Below, one piece after another: positions 9,067 through 18,100 of a stretch of 64,000 bases of DNA. A program made the translations under genes and the position numbers. The stretch is from Vicinamibacterales bacterium (GTDB lineage: Bacteria > Acidobacteriota > Vicinamibacteria > Vicinamibacterales > 2-12-FULL-66-21): the NCBI GenBank assembly GCA_035699745.1, contig DASSPH010000013.1:1-64000 (forward strand), written 5' to 3'. The notes under the pieces are model-generated. The model did not search any database. It was not told the origin of the DNA and worked only from the letters and a program-made list of their open reading frames with translations. Position 1 is the stretch's first letter. Each line of letters begins with the position of its first letter.

Positions 9067-9084
9067 ATCGTCCTTTTGGACGAT
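9067..9084. repeat. Inverted repeat in the kinase/RND divergent gap
   Basis: ATCGTCC-TTTT-GGACGAT is a perfect 7-bp inverted repeat with a 4-nt centre. It sits in the 184-bp gap between the divergent sensor kinase (start 9007) and RND adaptor (start 9192). It could be an operator for the adjacent NarL-type regulator or a hairpin in either leader. No clear sigma-70 promoter was found in this gap. Confidence 0.35.
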
Positions 9085-9191
9085 CCGCGTCTGGGCCTCA
9101 GGCACCATCCGCGCCTGCAGCCTATGGCTGACGCCGCCGTCGGCTATCTGCCGGATTGTTTACCGGCGCCGCAGGCGCGATTCTGACGGGC

Positions 9192-10328
9192 ATGTTCACT
9201 CGTGTTTCGTTGTCACTGTTGCTCTCACTCAGCGTGGTGGCGGGCTGCACCCGCGTCCAGACCGCCGATGCGCCTCCCGCCGCGCCGCAGGTCACCGCCG
9301 CCGCCGCGATCGCGCGCGACATCACCGAATGGGATGAATTCACCGGCCGGCTCGAGCCGGTCCAGTCCGTCGGCGTGCGGCCGCGCGTCTCGGGACTGAT
9401 CTCCAGGGTCACCTTCGAGGAAGGCACGCTGGTCCGTCAGGGTCAACTGCTGTTCCAGTTGGACGACCGGCCGTTCCTGACGCAGGTCGAACGGCTGCGC
9501 GCCGAGCTCGCCGAGGCGGCCAGCGCGCGCGATCGCGCCGCATCCGAGCTGCGGCGCGCCGATCGCCTCGCCGCCGACAACGCCATGTCGCTCGAGGAGC
9601 GCGAGCGCCGCGCCGGCGCGGCGACCGAAGCGGCGGCGCGGGTCGACGCCGTCTCCGCCGCGCTCCGCGCCGCCGAACTGGAGCTGGAGTTCACCCGCGT
9701 CGTCTCGCCGATCGACGGGCGGGTCTCGCGCGCGCTCGTCACCCGCGGCAACCTCGTTTCCGGCGGCCAGGGGGAAGCCACGCTGCTGACCACGGTCGTG
9801 TCGGTCGACCCGATCTACGCCGCCTTCGCCGCCGACGAGCAGACTTTCCTGCGCTACGGCGATCGCGTGCGGCACCCCGGCAGCGGCGCCTCGCGCGAGC
9901 TGCCGATCCGGATGGCGCTCGCCGACGAGGACTCGTTCCCGCACCAGGGCACGCTGCGGTTCCTCGACAATCAGCTCGATCCGCTCACCGGCACCATCAA
10001 CGGCCGCGCCATCTTCCGCAATCCCGATCGCCGGCTGACGCCCGGGCTCTTCGTGCGGCTGCGGCTGCCGGGACTCGCGTCGTACCCCGGCGTGCTGGTG
10101 GAGGATCGCGCCGTCGGCACCGACCTCGATCGCCGCTTCGTCCTCGTCGTCAAGAACGATCAGACCGTCGAATCGCGGACCGTCACGCTCGGCCCGATCG
10201 TCGACGGGCTGCGCGTCGTGAAGAAAGGGCTCGGCGCCGGCGAGCTCGTGGTCGTCAACGGCCTCCAGCGCGTGCGTCCCGGAGCGAAGGTGAATCCCTC
10301 GATCGTGACGATGGCGGGTGGCCGATGA
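9192..10328 (+). CDS. RND efflux periplasmic adaptor lipoprotein (MFP)
   Basis: A 378-residue membrane fusion protein. The signal peptide ends in the lipobox VVAGC, which is why I start at ATG 9192 rather than the upstream frame extension at 9156. After it come the beta-barrel and lipoyl halves (GRLEPVQSVGVRPRVSG, then QGQLLFQLDDRPF), a long alpha-helical hairpin (about 100-170) and the second lipoyl half (ELEFTRVVSPIDGRVSRA). This is the AcrA/MexA layout. The stop overlaps the pump start as ATGA at 10325-10328. It connects the inner-membrane pump to the outer-membrane channel for drug or solvent export. Confidence 0.95.
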   Translation: MFTRVSLSLLLSLSVVAGCTRVQTADAPPAAPQVTAAAAIARDITEWDEFTGRLEPVQSVGVRPRVSGLISRVTFEEGTLVRQGQLLFQLDDRPFLTQVERLRAELAEAASARDRAASELRRADRLAADNAMSLEERERRAGAATEAAARVDAVSAALRAAELELEFTRVVSPIDGRVSRALVTRGNLVSGGQGEATLLTTVVSVDPIYAAFAADEQTFLRYGDRVRHPGSGASRELPIRMALADEDSFPHQGTLRFLDNQLDPLTGTINGRAIFRNPDRRLTPGLFVRLRLPGLASYPGVLVEDRAVGTDLDRRFVLVVKNDQTVESRTVTLGPIVDGLRVVKKGLGAGELVVVNGLQRVRPGAKVNPSIVTMAGGR

Positions 10329-13300
10329 GGTTCTCGTCGTTCTTCATCACGCGGCCGATCTTCGCCGCCGTGCTGTCGCTGCTGATCGTGATCGGCGGCG
10401 CGCTGGCGCTGCTGAAGCTGCCGATCTCCGAATATCCCGGCGTCGTCCCGCCGACGGTCGTCGTGCGCACCGTCTTCCCCGGCGCGAACCCCAAGGTGAT
10501 CGCCGAGACCGTCGCCTCGCCGCTCGAGCAGCAGATGAACGGCGTCGACGGCATGCTCTACATGTTCAGCCAGGCGACCGCCGACGGCGCGCTGACGCTG
10601 ACGATCACGTTCGCGCTCGGCACCGATCTGGACAACGCGCAGGTGCAGGTGCAGAACCGCGTGGCGCAGACGCTGCCGCGGCTGCCGCAGGACGTGCAGC
10701 GCATCGGCGTCACGACCGAAAAGGCGTCGCCCGACTTCATCCTGGTGGTCCACCTGGTCTCGCCGGACGAGCGCTACGACATGCTCTACCTGTCGAATTA
10801 CGCGCACCTCCAGGTGAGGGACGAGATCACGCGGCTCCCCGGCGTCGGCGCGGCGCAGGTCTTCGGCGCCGGCGAGTACAGCATGCGGGTGTGGCTCGAT
10901 CCGGATCGGCTCGCCTCACGCCAGCTCACCACCAGCGACGTCGTCCGCGCGATCCGCGAGCAGAACGTCCAGGTCGCCGCCGGCGTGCTCGGCGCGCCGC
11001 CGGCCCCCTCGACCGCCGCCTTCCAGCTGTCGATCAACACGCGCGGCCGGCTCACCTCCGAGGAGGAGTTCGGCAACATCATCGTCCGCGCCACTGACGG
11101 CGGCGAGATCACGCGCCTTTCCGACGTCGCGCGGCTGGAGCTCGGCGCCAACCGCTATTCGCTCCGCAGCCTGCTCGACAACAAGCCGGCGGTCGCGATC
11201 GGCGTGTTCCAGCGTCCCGGCACCAACGCGCTGCAGGCGTCGGAAGACGTCCACGCGACCATGGAGCGGCTGAAGCAGAACTTCCCGCCGGGCATGGACT
11301 ACCGCATCGTCTACGACCCGACGGTGTTCGTCCGCGATTCGATCGACGCGGTCGCCCACACGCTGTTCGAAGCGATCCTGCTGGTGGTGATCGTCGTGGT
11401 GGTGTTCCTCCAGACCTGGCGCGCGTCGATCATTCCGCTCGTCGCGGTGCCGGTCTCGCTGGTCGGCACGTTCGCGGTGATGCTCGGGCTGGGCTTCTCG
11501 CTCAACACGCTGTCGCTGTTCGGCCTGGTGCTGTCGATCGGCATCGTGGTGGACGACGCGATCGTGGTGGTGGAGAACGTGGAGCGGCACATCGAGCTGG
11601 GGCAGCCGCCGCTGGAGGCGACCCGCCGGGCGATGGCGGAAGTGTCGGGCCCGATCATCGCGATCGCGCTGGTGCTGGTCGCGGTGTTCGTGCCGACGGC
11701 GTTCATCAGCGGGCTGACCGGCCAGTTCTACCGGCAGTTCGCGCTGACCATCGCGATCTCGACGCTGATCTCGGCGTTCAACTCGCTGACGCTGAGCCCG
11801 GCGCTGGCGTCGCGGCTGCTGCGGGCGCACGGGTCGCCGCGCGATCGGGTGCAGCGCGGCATCGACCGCGCGTTCGGATGGTTCTTCCGGCGGTTCAACC
11901 GGGTGTTCGCGCGCGGCTCGTCCATGTATGCCGGCGGCGTCGGGCGCGTGCTGCGCGTGTCGGCGGTGGCGCTCGCGGCGTATGTCGGCCTGGTCGGCCT
12001 GACCGCCGCCGGATTCGCGAAGGTGCCGCAGGGATTCATTCCGCCGCAGGACAAGGACTACCTCGTCGCCTTCGCGCAGCTGCCGGACGGCGCGACGCTG
12101 GATCGGTCGGAGCGGGTGATCCGCGAGATGACGGCGCTCGCGCTGGCGCATCCCGGCGTGTCGAACTCGGTGGCGTTCCCCGGGCTGTCGATCAACGGCT
12201 TCGTGAATGCGCCGAACACCGGCATCGCGTTCGTCACGCTGAAGCCGTCGCACGAGCGGCAGCGCGACGGCCTGGACGCCAACCGGATCGTGGCCGATCT
12301 GAACCAGCGGTTCGCGTCCATCCAGGACGCGTTCGTGGCGATCTTCCCGCCGCCGCCGGTGCAGGGTCTCGGACAAGTCGGCGGCTTCAAGCTCTACGTC
12401 GAGGACCGCGCCGGCCTCGGGTTCGAGGAGTTGTACCGGCAGGTGCAGGGGGCCGTCGCTGCGGGGTACCGGGAGCCGTCGCTGGCGGGCCTGTTCTCCA
12501 GCTTCCAGGTGAGCGTGCCGCAGATCGACATCGACGTCGACCGCGACCGGGTCAAGACCTATGGAATCCCGCTGACCGACGTCTTCGACACGCTGCAGGT
12601 CTACCTCGGGTCGCTGTATGCGAACGACTTCAACCGGTTCGGACGCACCTACCAGGTGAACGTCCAGGCGGAGTCGTCGTTCCGCGTGCAGCCCGAGCAG
12701 ATCGTACGGCTGAAGACGCGCAACGCCCGCGGCGACATGGTGCCGCTCGGATCGGTGCTGAAGGTGAACCGCACCTACGGCCCCGACCAGGTGATGCATT
12801 ACAACGGCTACCCGGCGGCCGAGATCAACGGAGGGCCGTCGCCGGGGCACAGCTCGGGGCAGGCGCAGGCGGCGATCGCCGGACTGCTCGGCCGGACGCT
12901 GCCCAACGGCATGACGTTCGAATGGACGGAGCTGGCATATCAGGACTCGGTCTCCGGCAACACGATGTTCCTGATCTTTCCGCTGTGCGTGCTGCTGGTC
13001 TACGGCGTGCTGGCGGCGCAGTACGAGAGCTGGTCGCTGCCGCTGACGGTCATCCTGATCGTGCCGATGACGCTGCTCTCGGCGATTGCCGGCGTGTGGC
13101 TCACCGGCGGCGACAACAACGTCTTCACGCAGATCAGCTTCCTGGTGCTGGCGGGCCTGGCCTGCAAGAACGCGATCCTGATCGTCGAGTTCGCGCGGCA
13201 GCGGGAAGCGGAAGGGGCGCCGCGGCGGACGGCGATCCTCGACGCCTGCCGGATCCGGCTGCGGCCGGTGCTGATGACGTCGGTGGCGTTCATCATGGGC

Positions 13301-13510
13301 GTGGTGCCGCTGGTCCTCGCCTCGGGTCCGGGCGCGGAGGTCCGGCAGGCGATGGGCATCGCGGTGTTCTCGGGCATGGTCGGCGTCACGCTGTTCGGAC
13401 TGTTCCTGACGCCGGTCTTCTACGTGGCGATCGAAGGGCTGGCGGATCGTCTGCGGCAGCGGCGCGCGGCGCTCGCGCCGCAGGTGCCGGCCGCGGCGGA
13501 GGGACACTGA
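10325..13510 (+). CDS. RND multidrug efflux pump, HAE1 family (AcrB-like)
   Basis: A 1061-residue inner-membrane transporter of typical HAE1 length. It starts MRFSSFFITRPIFAAVLS, the standard first helix, and has the proton-relay pair in LSIGIVVDDAIVVVENVE (TM4). The second half repeats the layout, with FLVLAGLACKNAILIVEFAR in TM10-11. It expels hydrophobic or amphiphilic compounds using the proton gradient as a homotrimer docked to the adaptor. Start and stop overlap both neighbours (ATGA and TGATG), so the operon is tightly coupled. Substrate range is not predictable. Confidence 0.97.
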   Translation: MRFSSFFITRPIFAAVLSLLIVIGGALALLKLPISEYPGVVPPTVVVRTVFPGANPKVIAETVASPLEQQMNGVDGMLYMFSQATADGALTLTITFALGTDLDNAQVQVQNRVAQTLPRLPQDVQRIGVTTEKASPDFILVVHLVSPDERYDMLYLSNYAHLQVRDEITRLPGVGAAQVFGAGEYSMRVWLDPDRLASRQLTTSDVVRAIREQNVQVAAGVLGAPPAPSTAAFQLSINTRGRLTSEEEFGNIIVRATDGGEITRLSDVARLELGANRYSLRSLLDNKPAVAIGVFQRPGTNALQASEDVHATMERLKQNFPPGMDYRIVYDPTVFVRDSIDAVAHTLFEAILLVVIVVVVFLQTWRASIIPLVAVPVSLVGTFAVMLGLGFSLNTLSLFGLVLSIGIVVDDAIVVVENVERHIELGQPPLEATRRAMAEVSGPIIAIALVLVAVFVPTAFISGLTGQFYRQFALTIAISTLISAFNSLTLSPALASRLLRAHGSPRDRVQRGIDRAFGWFFRRFNRVFARGSSMYAGGVGRVLRVSAVALAAYVGLVGLTAAGFAKVPQGFIPPQDKDYLVAFAQLPDGATLDRSERVIREMTALALAHPGVSNSVAFPGLSINGFVNAPNTGIAFVTLKPSHERQRDGLDANRIVADLNQRFASIQDAFVAIFPPPPVQGLGQVGGFKLYVEDRAGLGFEELYRQVQGAVAAGYREPSLAGLFSSFQVSVPQIDIDVDRDRVKTYGIPLTDVFDTLQVYLGSLYANDFNRFGRTYQVNVQAESSFRVQPEQIVRLKTRNARGDMVPLGSVLKVNRTYGPDQVMHYNGYPAAEINGGPSPGHSSGQAQAAIAGLLGRTLPNGMTFEWTELAYQDSVSGNTMFLIFPLCVLLVYGVLAAQYESWSLPLTVILIVPMTLLSAIAGVWLTGGDNNVFTQISFLVLAGLACKNAILIVEFARQREAEGAPRRTAILDACRIRLRPVLMTSVAFIMGVVPLVLASGPGAEVRQAMGIAVFSGMVGVTLFGLFLTPVFYVAIEGLADRLRQRRAALAPQVPAAAEGH

Positions 13511-14889
13511 TGGGTCGCAAGCTGCTCCTCGTGCTGGGTGTTTCGGCAGCCTTCACCGCGTGCGCGGCGCGCACGACTCCCCCGTCGCACACGATCGCGC
13601 CGGCGCCGCTGGCGCGGTGGGATGCCGCGGCGTTCTCGGGCGACCAGTACGATCCGCGCTGGTGGCGGCAGCTCGACGATCCGGTGCTCGAAGCGCTCGA
13701 GCAGGCGGCGCTGGAGGCGAACCGCGACGTGCGCTCGGCGCTCGCGCGCTTCGATCAGTCGCGCGCCGTGTTCGACGAGGATCGGCGCCGGCGATTTCCC
13801 ACGGTCACGGCGGGTGCGTCCATCGACGTCCGCGAGCAGGGCTTCCCGGGATTCCGCGACGAGCCGGCGCAGATCACCACCTACCAGGCCGGGCTCGGCG
13901 CCTCCTGGGAGATCGACCTGTTCGGCCGCGTGCGCGCCGCCATCGCGGCGGCCTCGGCGAGCGCCCAGAGCTTCGAGGCGGCGCTCTCCGCCGTCCGGGT
14001 GAGCGTGGCGGCGGACGTGGCGCTCAACTACTTCGAGCTGCGCGGCATCCAGCGCCAGCTGTCCGTACTCGATCGCAGCCTGGCGAACCAGCGCGAAACG
14101 CTGCGGCTGACCGAGGCGCGGCGCAACGCCGGCATCGGCGGCGAGCAGGACGTGGCCAGCGCCGCGGCGCGCGTGGCGGCGATTGAAGCCGCCGTCCCGC
14201 CGTTGCGGACCGCGCTCGCAATCCGCGAGCATCGCCTCGCCGTGTTGACCGGACGGGCGCCGGGACAGCTCGCCGTCGATCTCGCGCCGCGGCCGTACCC
14301 GGTGCTGGCGAAGACGATCGCGCTCGGCGCCCCGGGCGCGCTGCTCGACCGGCGCCCGGACGTCCGCGCCGCGGAACGGCGGCTGGCGGCGGCGGCGGCG
14401 CGCGAAGGCGTCGCGGCCGCGGACCTCTACCCGCGGATCACCGTCACCGGCGTGCTGGGACTGCTCGCCGGCCGCGGCAACATCTTCGGCACGGGCGACT
14501 CGCGGGTGTGGGCGGTGACGCCGGCGCTGCAGTGGGCGGCGTTCGATCTGGGCAGCGCCCGCGCGCGGCTGCGCGGCGCCCGGGCGGCGGTCGGCGAGGC
14601 GCTGGCGGAGTACGAACAGGCGATGCTGCTGGCGCTGGAGGAAACCGAGAACGCGCTCGTGACCTATCGCGAGCGGCAGGAGCGGCTGGTGAAGCTGACC
14701 GACGAAGTGCGTGCCAGCGCGCGCGCCGCCGACATCGCCCGGGCGCGCTATCGCGAAGGCGTGTCGGAGTTCCTCTCGCTCCTCGACGCGGAGCGCACGC
14801 AGCTGCAGGCGGAGAGCAGCGCCGCCGCAGCGGAAGCGGACCTCTTCACCGCATTCGTCGGCCTGTATCGCGCCGTCGGCGGTCTGTGA
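13510..14889 (+). CDS. Outer-membrane efflux channel lipoprotein (NodT/OprM family)
   Basis: A 459-residue TolC-type outer membrane factor with a lipoprotein signal (lipobox near AFTAC). It has the family's WRQLDDPVLEALEQAALEAN start and two OEP repeats. GASWEIDLFGRVRA and LLDRRPDVRAAERRLAAA are diagnostic NodT signatures. It forms the trimeric exit duct for the preceding adaptor and pump. The start codon shares one base with the pump stop (13510). No gene follows closely; the next start is 219 bp away and is unrelated. Confidence 0.95.
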   Translation: MGRKLLLVLGVSAAFTACAARTTPPSHTIAPAPLARWDAAAFSGDQYDPRWWRQLDDPVLEALEQAALEANRDVRSALARFDQSRAVFDEDRRRRFPTVTAGASIDVREQGFPGFRDEPAQITTYQAGLGASWEIDLFGRVRAAIAAASASAQSFEAALSAVRVSVAADVALNYFELRGIQRQLSVLDRSLANQRETLRLTEARRNAGIGGEQDVASAAARVAAIEAAVPPLRTALAIREHRLAVLTGRAPGQLAVDLAPRPYPVLAKTIALGAPGALLDRRPDVRAAERRLAAAAAREGVAAADLYPRITVTGVLGLLAGRGNIFGTGDSRVWAVTPALQWAAFDLGSARARLRGARAAVGEALAEYEQAMLLALEETENALVTYRERQERLVKLTDEVRASARAADIARARYREGVSEFLSLLDAERTQLQAESSAAAAEADLFTAFVGLYRAVGGL

Positions 14890-15108
14890 TGCGCGCGGCC
14901 GCGCCGGCGAGAGCGCCGCCGACGCGTCGGATCGCGCTCTCACGTCAACCGTAACGACCTCAGCCGCACTTTTTCCTCACCTCATCCGCAATTACCGCGT
15001 GCGCATCCGCACACGCTTCGGTACCCTTGAAGGGATCCGCAATTCAACACTGATCTGACGCCGGTCCCCGGGCCGATCCGGCCCCACGGCTGTACCGAAT
15101 TCTCAAAC

Positions 15109-18100
15109 ATGTTCGAACTCCGGCTCCCCCGTCTGGTTCTCGTCCTTGCTGCGTCGCTGCTCGCGCTGAGCGCCGTCCATCCCGTCGAAGCGCAGGCGCC
15201 CGTCCTCCCCGCGCAGGAGCGCCTCTGCGATCCCGCGTTCGAGGACTGCCGCGCCGACATCCTCACCTACATCCAGCAGGAAACCGTCGCCATCGACATG
15301 GCCTACTGGATGATGACCGACGCGCGCTACGCCAACGCGCTGGTCGCGGCATGGAACCGCGGCGTCAGGATCCGGCTGCTGATGGATCCGCGCTGCGCCC
15401 CGGCGCACCCGGCCTGCGTGGCGCAGAACGATCAGCTCCGCCTCGCCGGCATCCCGATGCGGCAGCGCCAGGCGAGCGGCATCCTGCACTGGAAGGCGAT
15501 CATCTTCGTCGGCCAGGGGCAGGTCGAGTTCGCCGGCACCAACTACGCGCCGTTCGAGATGTCGCCGGAGATCCCGTTCGTCAACTACACCGACGAGATC
15601 GTCGCCTTCACCAAAGAGCCGTCGCTGGTGCAGAGCTTCATGACGAAGTTCGACGACATGTGGATCAGCGACGACGAGTTCGCCGATCACGCGAACGTCG
15701 CCCGGCCGCTGACGCGCAGCTTCCCGGTCTCGCCGATCGACCCGGAGCTGAACTTTCCGCCCGACGAGAGCTTCCGCAGCCGCTCCGTCGCCGCCTACGA
15801 CGCCGAAGACCGCCGGATCGACGCGGTGATGTTCCGGATCACGGACGGCGCGCATCCGGAGGCGATGCTGCGCGCCCGGCAGCGGGGCGTCGACGTCCGG
15901 CTGATCACCGACGAGACCGAATACCGCAACCGCGCCCGGCTGATGGACGCCTACTACGTCGATCTGCTGTACGCCGGCGGCATTCCGATCCGGGTCGACG
16001 CGCATCTCGGGATCAACCACCAGAAGTCGGTCGTGCTGCACGGCACGGGGACCTCGATCATCGGCTCGTCCAACTGGACCGACGCGTCCGATCGGAGCCA
16101 GCGCGAGCACAACTACTTCACGGTGAAGCCGTGGATCTTCGAGTGGCTGACGGCGCAGTTCGAGCGCAAGTGGACCAACGGCAGCGGGTTCGCCGAGACC
16201 AAGCCGTTCGTCCCGCTGCCGCCGGACGCGCCGGTGCCGCAGGCTCCGGCGCAGGGCGCCGCCGCCGTGCCGGTCACCGGCGCCGCGCTCTCGTGGTACG
16301 CAGGCGTCTGGGCCCATAAATACGACATCTACTTCGGCACCTCGCCCGACCCGCCGCTGCTGCACGCGAACCTGCCGCTCGGCCCCAGCCAGTCCGGCGG
16401 CGATCACCGCACCGTCGCGCTGCCGGCGCTCGATCCCGGCACGACCTACTACTGGAAGGTCGTCTCGAAGACGATGGCGAACGTGACCGCCGCGGGTCCG
16501 GTGCACGCCTTCACGACCGCCGGGGCGGCGACGGACGCGGTGACGCCGAGCGTGACGATCACCGTGGTGCGGCGGCCCTACCTGCAGCAGCCCACGGCCA
16601 GCTCGATGGTGATCGTGTGGGCGACGCGCGAGTCCGGCGCCGCATCCGTCCGCTACGGCGCGGCGGCCGGCTCGACGCGCACGTCCGCGTCCGCGACGTC
16701 GCGCCTGGTGACCGCGGCCGCCAGCGGCCTGTCGTTCGATTACTACCAGCACAGCGCGACGCTCACCGGGCTGTCGGCCAGCACCACCTACGCGTACCAG
16801 CCGATGGTGGGCACCGCCGCCGCGGGGCCGGAAACGACCTTCAAGACCGCCCCGCCGAGCGGCGGCGGATCGATCTCGTTCATCGCGTTCGCCGACAGCG
16901 GCACCGGGTCCGCCGAACAGCGGCAGCTCGCGGACGTGATGTCGCGCGACGCGTTCGACCTCGCCGTCCACGCCGGCGACATCGCCTACGGCAACAGCGG
17001 CGGCACCGGCGACGCGACCTATGCCACCTACCAGTCGTACTTCTTCGACGTCTACAACTGGCTGCCGGCGAAGCCGTTCGTGCCGGTGGAGGGGAACCAC
17101 GACAGCCGCCCGAGCAACGGCGACGGCAAGGCGTATCTCGACATCTTCGAGCTGCCGCGCAACGGCGCGTCCAGCGCGTTCCCCGATCACGCCGAGCGGT
17201 ATTACAGCTTCGACTACGGGCCGGTGCACTTCGTGGCGCTCGACACCGAGTTCGCCTTCCAGGACACGACCCGGCGAGCCGAGCAGCTGCGCTGGCTCGA
17301 CGCCGACCTGCGATCGACCACCCAGCCATGGATCGTCGCCGTGCTGCACCGCGCGCCGTACAGCTCCGGCGGGGAGCACGGATCGTCACTCGACGTGCGC
17401 GCGGCGTTCGGGCCGCTGTTCGAGCGCTACGGCGTCGACGTCGTCCTGTCGGCGCACGAGCACACCTACGAGCGCACCGTGCCGATCCGCGAGAGCACCA
17501 ACACCGCCGACGCGTTCGTCACCTACATCGTGACCGGCGGCGGGGGCGCGCCGCTCTATCCGGCCGGCACCAGCAGCTGGACGGCCTTCAGCGCCTCGAT
17601 CCACCAGTACATGAAGATCGCCGCGGACGCGTGCACGCTCACCCTCAACGCGGTGGGGCTGAGCGGCGCCGCGGCCGATTCGGCCAGCATCGATCGCTGC
17701 GGCGGCCAGCCAGGCACGCTGCCGGCGGGCTGGAGCCACGCCGACGTCGGCAACACCGGCGCGGCCGGTTCGGCGACGGCGAGCGGCGGAACCTTCACCG
17801 TCACCGGCGCGGGGGCGGACGTCTGGGGCACCGCGGACGCCTTCCACTACGCGTACCGCACGCTCGACGGCGACGGCTCGATCGTCGCGCGCGTGAGCAC
17901 GATTCAGAACGTCAACGCCTGGACCAAGGCCGGCGTCATGATCCGCAACTCGCTGTCGCCGTCCGCGGCGCAGGCGTTCATGGTGGTGGCGGCGTCGCCG
18001 CTGAAGGGCGTGCCGTTCCAGCGGCGGCCCGTCGACGGCGGCGCCAGCGTCAGCACGTCCGGCAGCCAGAGCACCGCGCCGCGCTGGGTGAAGCTGGTCC